Notes: generated by a model from the sequence alone, not told the origin. A stretch of DNA of 64,000 bases from CAYUYV01 sp050331455 (GCA_050331455.1 JBHJGV010000027.1:148805-212804); one strand, 5' to 3'. Positions 1 through 8,660 are shown, counted from the first letter of the stretch. Program-made: numbers and translations.

Positions 1-2334
1 GGACGCCAGCCCATCTCCGACGGGGGCACCTTCGTCCGTCCGGCGGCCCTGCGCGGTCTGCCCACGGACAAGACGCTTGTGCTGGTGAACTCCAAGCGGC
101 GGCACCGGGCGGCCCTGGTCCAGATCGGCGGCTCAGGCACGCAGGGGCCAGACATTGCCACCATCCCGTTCATTGCCCTCAAGAATATTGAGGTACTGAG
201 GGATGGGGCATCGGCCCAATACGGGTCTGACGCCATCGCCGGCGTGATCAACTTCAATCTCCAGGACGCGACCGAAGGCATCACCCTGATCAGCCAGGTG
301 GGTCAGTTCTATGCCGGTGACGGCTTCGACTATCTGCTGACCGGCAATGTCGGTCTGCCCCTGGGTGACAGCGGCTTCTTCAATGCCTCCTTCGAATACA
401 CCCAGGCGGACCAGACCATCCGGGCCGAGCAGTATTGCGAATCCTTTTTCTGCGTTCCGGAATTCGCCGCACTGCCCGGAAACGAGGCCTATGCCGCCGC
501 TGTCAGCCGGGCCAGCCTGACCAGTGACATCGTGCAACCCTGGGGCCGTCCGAATTCGGAAGCGTTTCGCACATTCGTGAATATGGGTTACACCTTCAGT
601 GCAGCCGCCGAGGCCTACGGTTTTGCCAATTATTCCTGGAGCGAGTCCGACGGCAGCTTCTTTTATCGCTTCCCGAACAATGGAACGATCGAGGATCTGC
701 GCCTGGAGGACGGATCGATCTACAGCCCGCTGGAGATCTTCCCCGGCGGCTTCACACCTCGCTTCTCGGGCATCGTGGTCGATTATTCGGGCGTGGCCGG
801 CCTGCGCGGCGAGTTCGATGTGGGCTTCACCTATGATTTGAGCTTCCGCTTCGGGCATAGCGAAATTCAGTACACGTTGATGAATACGATCAACCCGTCC
901 CTCGGCCCGGCCACGCCCACCTCCTTCCGTCCCGGCGATCTGATCAACGAGGAACTCCAGCTCCAGGGTGATTTCACACAACCCTTCGATGTGGGTCTGG
1001 CGAGCCCGCTGCTTGTGGCCTTCGGCGTCAGCTATCTGGAGGAGAGCTACGAAGTCGTGGAGGGTGAGCCCGCCTCCTTCGAGGCCGGTCCCTTCGCCAC
1101 GCCGGATCCCTTCGGCTTTTGCAACGATGACGGCACACCCACCATGGCGGGTGCGGATATTGCCGATCTGAACTGCGCCGATCCGAACGATCCGGTGTTC
1201 CAGGTCGTCGGCGTGGGCTCGAACGGTTTTCCCGGCTACTCACCCCAGTTCTCGGATGTCTTCGAGCGGGACAGCTATGCCTTCTATGTCGATCTGAGTA
1301 CGGATGTGACCGACCGGCTGTTCGTGCAGGCCTCCGCCCGGTATGAGAGCTATTCGGACCAGGAGGACGACGTTTTCATCTACAAGCTCGCCGCCCAGTA
1401 CGACTTGTTCGACAGGCTGTCCGTCCGCGGATCCGTCGGCACGGGCTTCCGGGCGCCCACCCCGGGCCAGCAGGGCACGACCAATGTGTCCACGCGCTTG
1501 CCCGACGGGGTGCCCGTCGCCACGGGCCTGTTCCCGGCCAACAGTGCCGTTGCCGAGGCCCTCGGTGCAACGCCCCTCGAACCTGAGGAGTCCACCAGCT
1601 TTGCCGCCGGACTCGTGGGCAGCATCTGGGACATCAACTTCACGCTGGACTTTTACCGCATCAATCTGCGGGACCGGGTCAACGCCATCTCCACGATCAC
1701 CGTGGTCGATGACTGCGATCCGTCTACGCCGGAAATCGACACCGGGTGCCTGGGCTTCCGGGGCAATCTGATCGATGCGGGCGTCGTGGGGGCCGAGTCC
1801 ATCGGCGGGGTGTTCTACTTCACCAACGCTTTCGACACGGTCACCCAGGGCTTCGATTTCGTTGCCACCTATACCCGGCAGTGGGAAACCGCCGGCGACA
1901 CGGACTTCACCCTGTCCGTGAACTATAACCAGACCGAATTCGACGGCGAGGTGTCAGACCTCTTCAATGCGGAAAGTCAATTCGACTTCGAAAACGGGCT
2001 GCCCGATTGGCGTGCCATCCTGACGGCACGGCACATGTGGGACGACTGGATCTTCCTGGGGCGGTTGAACTATTTCGGCGGCTATGAGCAGTCCAACGGA
2101 GGCGGGACGATCACCCAGGTCCAGGAGTTTTCGCCGGAAGTATTTGTCGATCTGGAGGGCACTTATGTCGTCAACGACACCTATCGCCTGAGCCTCGGCG
2201 TGCGGAACCTGTTCGACAATTTCCCGGACAAGGGAACCATCGGCGAAACCTGCTGTGGACGGATCTACCGGTCCGACTCCATCGTGGACTGGCAGGGCGG
2301 CTATTACTATTTTAGGGCAACGGCCACGTTCTGA
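1..2334 (+). CDS. TonB-dependent outer membrane receptor, N-terminus cut by window edge
   Basis: An outer-membrane ligand-gated channel for energised uptake via TonB-ExbB-ExbD; the substrate is not predictable. The frame is open from base 1, so the signal peptide, TonB box and start of the plug lie outside the window. Visible plug motifs are GLPTDKTLVLVN near residue 20, then RRHR, and DGASAQYGSDAIAGVINF around residues 68-85. The remainder is a long barrel of alternating aromatic strands with polar loops, some holding Cys pairs. It ends in an aromatic residue (RATATF), as outer-membrane barrels do. About 777 residues are visible, consistent with a full receptor lacking only its N-terminal part. 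The plug wording resembles receptors of sphingomonad-like and related alphaproteobacteria. Confidence 0.93.
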   Translation, partial: GRQPISDGGTFVRPAALRGLPTDKTLVLVNSKRRHRAALVQIGGSGTQGPDIATIPFIALKNIEVLRDGASAQYGSDAIAGVINFNLQDATEGITLISQVGQFYAGDGFDYLLTGNVGLPLGDSGFFNASFEYTQADQTIRAEQYCESFFCVPEFAALPGNEAYAAAVSRASLTSDIVQPWGRPNSEAFRTFVNMGYTFSAAAEAYGFANYSWSESDGSFFYRFPNNGTIEDLRLEDGSIYSPLEIFPGGFTPRFSGIVVDYSGVAGLRGEFDVGFTYDLSFRFGHSEIQYTLMNTINPSLGPATPTSFRPGDLINEELQLQGDFTQPFDVGLASPLLVAFGVSYLEESYEVVEGEPASFEAGPFATPDPFGFCNDDGTPTMAGADIADLNCADPNDPVFQVVGVGSNGFPGYSPQFSDVFERDSYAFYVDLSTDVTDRLFVQASARYESYSDQEDDVFIYKLAAQYDLFDRLSVRGSVGTGFRAPTPGQQGTTNVSTRLPDGVPVATGLFPANSAVAEALGATPLEPEESTSFAAGLVGSIWDINFTLDFYRINLRDRVNAISTITVVDDCDPSTPEIDTGCLGFRGNLIDAGVVGAESIGGVFYFTNAFDTVTQGFDFVATYTRQWETAGDTDFTLSVNYNQTEFDGEVSDLFNAESQFDFENGLPDWRAILTARHMWDDWIFLGRLNYFGGYEQSNGGGTITQVQEFSPEVFVDLEGTYVVNDTYRLSLGVRNLFDNFPDKGTIGETCCGRIYRSDSIVDWQGGYYYFRATATF

Positions 2335-2352
2335 TCCGACCCAACCAAGATC

Positions 2353-2381
2353 CGTTTCCCTGGCCTTTGGCCAGGGAAACG
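2353..2381. terminator. Hairpin after TonB receptor gene, candidate terminator 1
   Basis: A perfect 13-bp inverted repeat (CGTTTCCCTGGCC, 3-nt TTT loop, then its complement) lies 18 bases past the receptor stop. It sits between convergent genes, so it could stop transcription from either side. There is no clear U tract, so intrinsic termination is inferred. Confidence 0.5.
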
Positions 2382-2387
2382 CCCGTG

Positions 2388-2421
2388 ACGGCCCGGCCTG
2401 CCCCCCAACAGGCCGGGCCGT
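2388..2421. terminator. Second hairpin between convergent genes, candidate terminator 2
   Basis: A second perfect 13-bp inverted repeat (ACGGCCCGGCCTG, loop CCCCCCAA, then its complement) follows 6 bases after the first hairpin. The pair looks like a tandem bidirectional terminator separating the receptor gene from the minus-strand dCTP deaminase gene. Confidence 0.5.
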
Positions 2422-2491
2422 TGCGTCTTGGGGCCCATGGCCCCAGAGGGCTTCGTCGCCTTGATCCTGACAATGACGACAGCGCGCTTGA

Positions 2492-3637
2492 TCACTCCGC
2501 TCGGAAATGCTTCGACAGCTTGAGGCCCTGGCGCTGGTAGTGGGAGCCGATATCGGTTCCGTATAGACGGTCTGGCTTTGCGACCATCGGCTCATAGAGG
2601 AGGCGCCCGACCACCTGCCCATGGTCGAGCACGAAGGGCACTTCCCGGCTGCGCACTTCCAGCACGGCGCGGCTGCCGGAGCCGCCGGCCCCCTGATTGC
2701 CGAAGCCCGGATCGAAAAACCCGGCATAATGCACGCGGAACTCCCCCATCAGGGGGTCGAAGGGCACCATTTCGGCGGCGTGGTCGGGTGGGATATGCAC
2801 GCTCTCCCGCGACGCCAAAATATAGAACTCGTCCGGATCGAGAATAAGCCCCTGGCCGGCGTCAGGCCGCACGGGATCCCAGAAATGCGAAGGATCATAG
2901 GCCTCCTTCCGATCCACATCGATCAGCCCGGCATGTCGCTTGGCGCGGTATCCCACCACGCCCGACGCGCCGGCGGCGCCTGCAAGATCCACACTGAGAT
3001 AGAGCCCCTGGTCGATCAGGGCATCGCCGTCCACAAGACCCTCGACCTCGTGCAGCCGGCGCAGATTGGCATCGCCGAAGCGCGGATTTCCCCGGCGCAG
3101 GCGCAACTGGTTGAGCCGTGAGCCCGTCCGAACCAGAATGCTGAATGTGCGTGGGCTGATTTCCGCGTAAAGCGGCCCCCGGTATCCGGCTTCGACCCGA
3201 TCGAAGGCACCGGTGCCGTCGGTGATCAGGCGCGTGAACACATCAAGACGCCCCGTGGAGCTTTTCGGATTGGCGATCCCGGAGATGCGGGCGGAAAGTT
3301 TGAGCCGCTCGCACAGGGGAACAAGATAGACGCAGCCGGTCTCCAGCACCGCCCCTTCGGTCAGATCCATGCGGTGCATCGTGAATTCGGCAAGGCGCTC
3401 CTCGACCGTGACGCCGGGGCCGGGCAGAAAACTCGCCCGGATCCGGTAGGCCACGGCCCCGAGACGCAGATCGAGGCTTGCGGGCTGGATCTGATCGGAC
3501 TCAAACGCGGGCGCCGCTGCGATCTCTCCGGCGAGGGTCAAAGCGCGCAGGCCTTGGTCGGGAATGATGCCGCTCTGGCGTCCCTCGCCCGCCGGCTCGG
3601 CCGCCTGTTCCGTGGTGGGAGGATCCGTTTCGGTCAT
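2492..3637 (-). CDS. dcd: 2'-deoxycytidine 5'-triphosphate deaminase, long alphaproteobacterial form
   Basis: A cytosolic enzyme that deaminates dCTP to dUTP and ammonia, feeding dTMP synthesis. The protein has 381 residues, about twice the E. coli Dcd, and matches the long family with two dUTPase-like halves. Visible signatures are IQPASLDLRLG near residue 50, GIANPKSSTGRLDVF near residue 120, and FDPGFGNQGAGGSGSR in the C-terminal half. The ATG start lies 9 bases after the stop of the upstream GDYXXLXY gene, so it is probably the last gene of a three-gene operon. Nothing in it looks broken. Confidence 0.85.
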   Translation of the reverse strand: MTETDPPTTEQAAEPAGEGRQSGIIPDQGLRALTLAGEIAAAPAFESDQIQPASLDLRLGAVAYRIRASFLPGPGVTVEERLAEFTMHRMDLTEGAVLETGCVYLVPLCERLKLSARISGIANPKSSTGRLDVFTRLITDGTGAFDRVEAGYRGPLYAEISPRTFSILVRTGSRLNQLRLRRGNPRFGDANLRRLHEVEGLVDGDALIDQGLYLSVDLAGAAGASGVVGYRAKRHAGLIDVDRKEAYDPSHFWDPVRPDAGQGLILDPDEFYILASRESVHIPPDHAAEMVPFDPLMGEFRVHYAGFFDPGFGNQGAGGSGSRAVLEVRSREVPFVLDHGQVVGRLLYEPMVAKPDRLYGTDIGSHYQRQGLKLSKHFRAE

Positions 3638-3646
3638 GGTCGTCCG

Positions 3647-4237
3647 TTACCAGAGCGTCTGGTCGTAGCGGCGTTCGCCGTCGAGTACGAGGCCCTTGAT
3701 CAGGGCCCGGCCCGAGGACGGCACGGAGAGGATGAGGCGCAGGGCCTGGTCCTCGTCGGCGGTGCGCATGCGTCGTTCCAGGGCCAGCGCCGTTTCAGGC
3801 GCTGCGAAATAGGCGGAAATGCCGTAATCGACCGAAATCATATAGGCCGTGCCGTCGGCATTGGTCACGTTGGGGCAATAGGATCCCCGGGCACGCCCGC
3901 GCAGGACCACGCGCCGGGCGCCGGGCGCTATCGCGGGCGCGCGCAGACCCAACCCGACCGGGCGCCAGTCGTCGCTGCCGTCCGCATCCTCAAGGGTCAC
4001 GAACAGGGGCTGGCCGTGATCGATGCAGTCCGCAAGGAAACCCGAGGCGTCGAAGCGGGAGAACGGGTATGCCAGACGCACATAATTGCCCCGAAACAGG
4101 GAGCGGGGATCGACAGGCCGGGTCTTCACGACGATTTCCTGGCCCCTTGTGAGGTCCCAGGCATAGCCGGCGATCATGGCGCCCAGGAGCATGACCTGGG
4201 CCACGGCCAAAAGGGTGATCCGCAGGGTGCGTCCCAT
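3647..4237 (-). CDS. GDYXXLXY-domain membrane-anchored protein
   Basis: A protein of about 196 residues with one N-terminal membrane segment (after MGRTLRITLLAVAQV) and a periplasmic domain. The family motif appears as GNYVRLAYPF near residue 50, a variant of GDYxxLxY. The family's function is unknown. It commonly sits beside DUF2157 membrane proteins, as here. The ATG start overlaps the upstream DUF2157 stop codon (TGATG), which implies translational coupling; a GTG one codon earlier is also possible. Confidence 0.75.
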   Translation of the reverse strand: MGRTLRITLLAVAQVMLLGAMIAGYAWDLTRGQEIVVKTRPVDPRSLFRGNYVRLAYPFSRFDASGFLADCIDHGQPLFVTLEDADGSDDWRPVGLGLRAPAIAPGARRVVLRGRARGSYCPNVTNADGTAYMISVDYGISAYFAAPETALALERRMRTADEDQALRLILSVPSSGRALIKGLVLDGERRYDQTLW

Positions 4238-5523
4238 CACGATCCCCCCCCTTCCCCGCCCCGATCCTTCATCCCGGGATCAGCCTGTTCCGGTGGCAGC
4301 CAGCGTTTCGAGACCGCCGATAAGGCAACGCTGAGGGCAACGAACACCGCGCCGCCCACCCCGAAGAGCAAGGCCGTTTCGATGAGGGATCCGAAGGTCC
4401 GGAAATAGGTCACCAACAGACCGGCCGTGAAGGTCAGCAGACTGAAATTGATCATGACAGGCCAGCGGCGGAACACGCCGAAGGCGAGCGCCAGCACCAC
4501 CCCGAGCCAGAACACGGCGACATGGAGCAGGGGCACCGGCGTCAACGCCGTTGCGCCATGGATGAGGGCGAGGCCCCCCAGCGCGCCAGCTTCCGGCATG
4601 GACAAACGCCCGCGTGCCGCGCCGAGGGCGGCAAGCGCCGCGGTCAGCGCGCCCAGCAGGAGGAAGGGCAAGGGCGTGAAATCAAGGTCCTTGTAACCGG
4701 CCAGCCAGGCCAGATAGTCGGCGCAAGACAGGCCAAGAAAGGCCGCGATCGCATAAACCGTAATGATCCGGCCGATCCGCCCCCCGGCGGCGAAGGCGCC
4801 CGCGAGAATGACCAGGGCCAAAAGGGCGTAGGCGCCGAGGTCGAAAGGCATGCCCGGGGTCTGCTCAAGACCCGGCGAGGAGCGGCCGATCCAGAAAAAC
4901 AGGGCGAGCACCGAAAGATGGGCGCCGGACCACCAGTTCAGGCGAACCGCCAGAACCGCAGAAGCCATCCAGTAAGGCAGATAGGCCCAATGCACCGCGT
5001 TCTGAGGACTGTCGGAGGCGGCCACATGGGTCCACAGGGCGCCGAGCACGAGACCTGCCCCGAGGGCAGTGCGTGAGGGCACAAGAACGGCCGCTCCGAG
5101 GGCGCCGATGCCCCACAGCATGATCCCGCCCGGAAAATCGGCATTGAAATGGTAGGTCTGGCCCACCAGCATGATGGCTGCGCCGAACAGGCCCACGGCC
5201 AGCAGCACGGCGGCCTGGGCAAGACGCTCCTTGCCCTGGGCGAACAAGAGGGCGCTGAGCCCATGGGCCGCGACCAGGGCGAGGCCGATCGTGCCGAGGC
5301 GCGCGAGCTTGGGCAGGTCCTCCCAATTGGCCGCCACGAAGGTAACGGCCGCGGCGGCGGTCAACACGGCGCCGAGCAGGCCCAGCCAGTCAGACAGGGG
5401 GCGGCCCGTGTCCCGTTGCAGATCCTCAAGAATGGCCGTTTTCTGCTGGGCGGTCAGGAAGCCGGCTGCTTCCCAGCGCTCCAGATCCGCGGTGACCTGC
5501 GATTTGTATAGCGGAGGCCGCAT
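4237..5523 (-). CDS. DUF2157 multi-pass membrane protein
   Basis: A 428-residue integral membrane protein. A soluble N-terminal stretch (SQVTADLERWEAAGFLT) is typical of DUF2157 and is followed by about a dozen hydrophobic segments. The biochemical role is unknown. The start is set at the ATG at 5523 because AAGGAG precedes it at normal spacing and the domain begins eight residues later. An open extension upstream to 5781 is low-complexity and overlaps the riboswitch region, so it is not used. It is the first gene of an operon with the GDYXXLXY gene and dcd. Confidence 0.78.
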   Translation of the reverse strand: MRPPLYKSQVTADLERWEAAGFLTAQQKTAILEDLQRDTGRPLSDWLGLLGAVLTAAAAVTFVAANWEDLPKLARLGTIGLALVAAHGLSALLFAQGKERLAQAAVLLAVGLFGAAIMLVGQTYHFNADFPGGIMLWGIGALGAAVLVPSRTALGAGLVLGALWTHVAASDSPQNAVHWAYLPYWMASAVLAVRLNWWSGAHLSVLALFFWIGRSSPGLEQTPGMPFDLGAYALLALVILAGAFAAGGRIGRIITVYAIAAFLGLSCADYLAWLAGYKDLDFTPLPFLLLGALTAALAALGAARGRLSMPEAGALGGLALIHGATALTPVPLLHVAVFWLGVVLALAFGVFRRWPVMINFSLLTFTAGLLVTYFRTFGSLIETALLFGVGGAVFVALSVALSAVSKRWLPPEQADPGMKDRGGEGGGS

Positions 5524-5623
5524 GGGCCCGGCTCCTTTTGTGTCCGTGCAGCCGGCCCGATCTTTCCAAGGCGGCGGCCGAATCAGCAGGGGTGATGTGG
5601 CGCAAGACATAACACCGGCCCCC

Positions 5624-5665
5624 GCCCATGCCCACGGCCTTCCGGCCCATGCCCATGGCCTTCGG
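5624..5665. repeat. 21-bp tandem duplication
   Basis: Two adjacent 21-bp units (5624-5644 and 5645-5665) beginning GCCCATGCCCA differ at two positions. They lie in the divergent intergenic region between the DUF2157 gene and the metZ leader. This looks like local slippage; no coding role is seen. Confidence 0.8.
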
Positions 5666-5721
5666 GCCCCGCGACGGCCGTCCGCTCTTGACGCCGCCGG
5701 TGCCGCGACCGTTTTATTTCC

Positions 5722-5840
5722 ATGCGGGGCGATTTGTGCCGGCCGGCTTGCGGCCCCGTGCAGCCCTCCCTGCGCAGCCACGCCCCGCTTTCGGGGCCGG
5801 CGCGGCGCCCGGGGCTGAGGAAACCGCTAAAAGGCCGGGG
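5722..5840 (+). promoter_or_regulatory. SAM-II riboswitch upstream of metZ, with an extra stem-loop
   Basis: The S-adenosylmethionine-binding H-type pseudoknot typical of alphaproteobacterial methionine genes. P1 pairs 5725-5730 (CGGGGC) with 5753-5758 (GCCCCG). The loop after the first P1 strand is GATTTGTG, matching the conserved GAUUU. The pseudoknot helix pairs CCGGCC (5739-5744) with GGCCGG (5833-5838). TTGC (5748-5751) and GCTAAAAGG (5826-5834) match conserved family strings. An insertion between P1 and the GCTAAAA segment is closed by CAGCCC (5761-5766) with GGGCTG (5812-5817). Inside it is a smaller CCCCG/CGGGG hairpin. SAM binding would be expected to lower metZ expression. TCCCTT at 5847-5852 can pair with the AAGGGA ribosome binding site at 5893-5898. 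Confidence 0.8.
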
Positions 5841-5906
5841 CCAGGATCCCTTCGTGCCACGGGCCCCGCGCACCCTACGCACCAATGCCACCAAGGGAAC
5901 TGACCA

Positions 5907-7115
5907 TTGTCCGACTGCACGTCCCCCTCCGCCCGCCTCGATCCCACCCCGTCCACCCGGCTGCTGCGCTGCGGCCCGGCCCGCACGCCGTTCGGCGAGA
6001 CAGCCGAAGCCCTTTTCATGACGTCAGGCTTTGTCTATGAGACCGCGGAGGAGGCATCCGCCCGTTTTGCCGGTGAAGCGGATGGCTACATGTATTCGCG
6101 CTACGACAATCCCACCGTGGATATGTTCGAGCAGCGTATGGCCCTGCTGGAGGGTGCCGAAAAGGGCGCCGCGACCGCAAGCGGCATGGCGGCCATGACT
6201 GCGAGCCTGCTGTGCCATTTGACCCAGGGAGACCATGTGGTCGCGGGCCGGGCCCTGTTCGGCTCCTGCCGGGTGGTCATCGAGCAGATCCTGCCGCGCT
6301 TCGGGATCACCCACACCCTGGTCGACGGCACGGATCTCGATGCCTGGCGCGGGGCGGTGCGCCCTGAAACCAAGGCCTTTTTCCTGGAGACCCCGTCGAA
6401 TCCCACCTTGGAGATCATCGATCTGGCGGCCGTTGCCGACATCGCCCATGGCGCGGGGGGCCGGCTGATTGTGGACAATGTCTTTGCCACGCCCGTCCTG
6501 CAGCGCCCCATGGACCTCGGCGCCGATGTGGTCTTTTACTCCGCCACTAAGCATGTCGACGGCCAAGGGCGATGCCTGGGCGGCATTGTTTTGTCGTCTG
6601 AGGATTTCTACCGGGACCATTTGCAGTCGTTCCTGCGCAATACCGGTCCTTCGATGAGCCCGTTCAATGCCTGGGTTCTCGCCAAAGGGCTCGAAACCCT
6701 GTCCCTGCGTGTGGACCGCCAGAGCGAGCATGCCGCCCGGGTCGCCGAGGGACTGACCGGCCGCGCCGGCATCACGCGCGTGTTGTATCCTGGACGCACG
6801 GACCATCCCCAGCACGCCCTCGCGTCGCGGCAGATGCGCGCGGGGGGCACGCTGCTGGCCTTTGAAGTGGCCGGGGGGACGCCGGCGGCGTTCCGCATGA
6901 TGAACCGGCTTCAAATCATTGATATTTCCAACAATCTCGGGGACACGAAGAGCCTGATCACCCATCCCGCCACGACGACCCACCGAAAGCTGAGCCAGCA
7001 GGACCGGGATGTCCTTGGGATTTCGGACGGCGTCTTACGCCTTTCGGTGGGGCTTGAAGACCCTCAAGATCTGATCGACGATCTGACCCAGGCCCTCTCG
7101 GGCGCCCGGTCTTGA
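5907..7115 (+). CDS. metZ: O-succinylhomoserine sulfhydrylase
   Basis: A PLP enzyme of the Cys/Met metabolism family that makes homocysteine from O-succinylhomoserine and sulfide. At 402 residues it has normal length. Signatures are YSRYDNPTVDMFE near residue 65, the PLP lysine in SATKHVDGQGR near residue 213, and a GGTLLAFEV stretch near residue 313. The start is a TTG preceded by AAGGGA at good spacing; no in-frame ATG fits. It lies behind a SAM-II riboswitch, which supports the methionine assignment. apaG follows after a repeat-bearing gap. Confidence 0.92.
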   Translation: MSDCTSPSARLDPTPSTRLLRCGPARTPFGETAEALFMTSGFVYETAEEASARFAGEADGYMYSRYDNPTVDMFEQRMALLEGAEKGAATASGMAAMTASLLCHLTQGDHVVAGRALFGSCRVVIEQILPRFGITHTLVDGTDLDAWRGAVRPETKAFFLETPSNPTLEIIDLAAVADIAHGAGGRLIVDNVFATPVLQRPMDLGADVVFYSATKHVDGQGRCLGGIVLSSEDFYRDHLQSFLRNTGPSMSPFNAWVLAKGLETLSLRVDRQSEHAARVAEGLTGRAGITRVLYPGRTDHPQHALASRQMRAGGTLLAFEVAGGTPAAFRMMNRLQIIDISNNLGDTKSLITHPATTTHRKLSQQDRDVLGISDGVLRLSVGLEDPQDLIDDLTQALSGARS

Positions 7116-7211
7116 TGCGCTCCGTTTTAAGACCAAATCGCGACGACGTGCGTCGGCTACGCGGCACGCCTTGCCGCCTGAGGTCCGTCTTCTTGGACCC
7201 GCGCGGACAGA

Positions 7212-7285
7212 CCTTTGCCAATGTCAGCCTTTGCCAATGTCAGCCTTTGTCAATGTCAGCCGTTGCCACTATCAGCCAATGTGAG
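7212..7285. repeat. 16-bp tandem repeat, four units plus a partial
   Basis: The unit CCTTTGCCAATGTCAG occurs at 7212-7227 and 7228-7243 (identical). It recurs at 7244-7259 with one mismatch and at 7260-7275 with three, followed by a partial CCAATGTGAG. It fills the space between metZ and apaG just before the apaG ribosome binding site. The 16-bp period is not a multiple of three and no gene covers it. Confidence 0.9.
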
Positions 7286-7293
7286 ATGGGAAC

Positions 7294-7701
7294 ATGCGAA
7301 GTCCCGGCCAATACACCGCCCTGACACGGGGCATCCGCATTGATGTCGAGCCCACCTTCCTGCCTGATCGGTCGACCCCGGATCGACATCATTTCCTTTG
7401 GGCCTATCGGGTGCGGATCGAGAATCAGGGTGGGGAGACCATTCAATTGCGCAGCCGCCATTGGCGCATCACGGACGCGAACGGTTTGAACCAGGATGTT
7501 CAGGGCCCCGGCGTCGTGGGTGAAGAACCCGTGATCCCACCGGGCGAAACGTTTGAATATGTGAGTGCGGCCCCGCTTGCTACACCGTCCGGGATCATGC
7601 GCGGCAGCTACGGAATGGAAACAGCCGCAGGGGAAGCCTTCGAGGCCCAGATCCCGGCTTTTTCCCTCGACAGCCCCCATGATCACAGACGCCCTAACTG
7701 A
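7294..7701 (+). CDS. apaG: ApaG family protein
   Basis: A small 135-residue protein with an Ig-like beta-sandwich ApaG fold. It is linked genetically to diadenosine tetraphosphate and to Co/Mg phenotypes in enterobacteria; its molecular role is unsettled. Visible family wording is YRVRIENQGGETIQLRSRHW near residue 33, then a VVGEEPVIPPGETFEY segment and MRGSYGMET. The ATG start follows GATGGGA. It sits directly after metZ, a common alphaproteobacterial arrangement. The 16-bp repeat immediately upstream may affect how far it is cotranscribed. Confidence 0.9.
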   Translation: MRSPGQYTALTRGIRIDVEPTFLPDRSTPDRHHFLWAYRVRIENQGGETIQLRSRHWRITDANGLNQDVQGPGVVGEEPVIPPGETFEYVSAAPLATPSGIMRGSYGMETAAGEAFEAQIPAFSLDSPHDHRRPN

Positions 7702-7919
7702 TACCGCCTGCCTCCCGGTTCCCGCCCTTCGCCGTGGTGCAAAGAAGGGATCAGGGCTCCATCCATCTGGGCAAGACCTGACCGCGCTCCCATATATCTA
7801 TGCTGTGGCGCCGCTCCGGATGATTGGTGGGGGGATGAGTCCCTTCCCATCGGACAGTCCGAATTCATTCAAGGGTTGATCCGTTCCCAAAGGGGCTTGC
7901 GGAGAGGCGGCATGACCCG

Positions 7920-7933
7920 TTTCTGGTCAGAAA
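7920..7933. promoter_or_regulatory. Short perfect palindrome upstream of folE
   Basis: TTTCTG-GT-CAGAAA lies about 24 bases before the folE start, beside an A-rich run and the AGGAG site. It could be an operator, but a single short palindrome may be chance. The rest of 7702-7957 shows nothing recognisable. Confidence 0.25.
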
Positions 7934-7957
7934 AAAAGACGAAAACAGGAGACACAC

Positions 7958-8620
7958 ATGGCGAGCGATCTGGCCGTCCAAGATACTCGAGCCCCTCGCG
8001 ATGCGGAGCCTGCGCCGACGGCCGGACAGGACGGGCGCCCGTCCCGCAATGACGCCGAGGCTGCCGTCCGCACCCTGCTGCGTTGGGCAGGCGATGATCC
8101 GGACCGGGAAGGCCTGCTGGACACACCGTCGCGGGTTGCCCGCGCTTTCGAGGACTGGTTCCGCGGCTATGGAGAAGACCCGGAGGACTTCCTCAAGCGC
8201 ACTTTCGAAGAAGTCGAGGGCTATGACGAGATGGTGACGCTCAAGGATATTCGCTTTGAGTCCCATTGCGAGCATCACCTGGCGCCGATCATCGGCAAGG
8301 CCCATGTGGCCTATCTGCCGCGCAACAAGGTCGTTGGCATTTCAAAGCTTGCCCGGGTGGTCGAGACCTATGCCCGCCGGCTTCAGGTCCAGGAGAAATT
8401 GACCGCCCAGATCGCCAACTGCATCCAGACGGTGCTGGAGCCGGACGGAGTCGCCGTGGTGCTGGAAGGCGCGCACCAATGCATGACCACCCGCGGCGTG
8501 CACAAGCCCGGCGTCACCATGGTGACCAGCACCATGCTGGGCGAGTTCCGCAAGAACCCCCTCACCCGCCGGGAGTTCCTGACGCTGATCGGCAATCCCT
8601 CCTCCAGTTTCGATGGCTGA
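7958..8620 (+). CDS. folE: GTP cyclohydrolase I
   Basis: A homo-oligomeric zinc enzyme converting GTP to dihydroneopterin triphosphate, the entry step to folate and pterins. The 220 residues include a variable N-terminal tail of about 30. The catalytic zinc ligands are in ESHCEHH near residue 105 and in GAHQCMTTRGV near residue 172. Other signatures are DREGLLDTPSRVA and VVGISKLARVVE. An AGGAGA site precedes the ATG. Confidence 0.95.
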   Translation: MASDLAVQDTRAPRDAEPAPTAGQDGRPSRNDAEAAVRTLLRWAGDDPDREGLLDTPSRVARAFEDWFRGYGEDPEDFLKRTFEEVEGYDEMVTLKDIRFESHCEHHLAPIIGKAHVAYLPRNKVVGISKLARVVETYARRLQVQEKLTAQIANCIQTVLEPDGVAVVLEGAHQCMTTRGVHKPGVTMVTSTMLGEFRKNPLTRREFLTLIGNPSSSFDG

Positions 8621-8660
8621 GGCGGGCGGCCGCGAGCGCGGTGTGATTGACGCGCCCGCC
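8621..8660 (+). terminator. Stem-loop immediately after folE
   Basis: GGCGGGCG (8621-8628) pairs with CGCCCGCC (8653-8660), with a nested CCGC/GCGG hairpin inside. It starts right after the folE stop codon. No U tract follows, so terminator function is a guess. Confidence 0.35.

Noticed and set aside
5524..5781. N-terminal extension of the DUF2157 protein
   Set aside because: The extension includes a translated 21-bp repeat and overlaps the riboswitch on the other strand. The start at 5523 has a proper AAGGAG site.
7212..7285. CRISPR array
   Set aside because: The 16-bp units are directly adjacent with no spacers and there are no cas genes.
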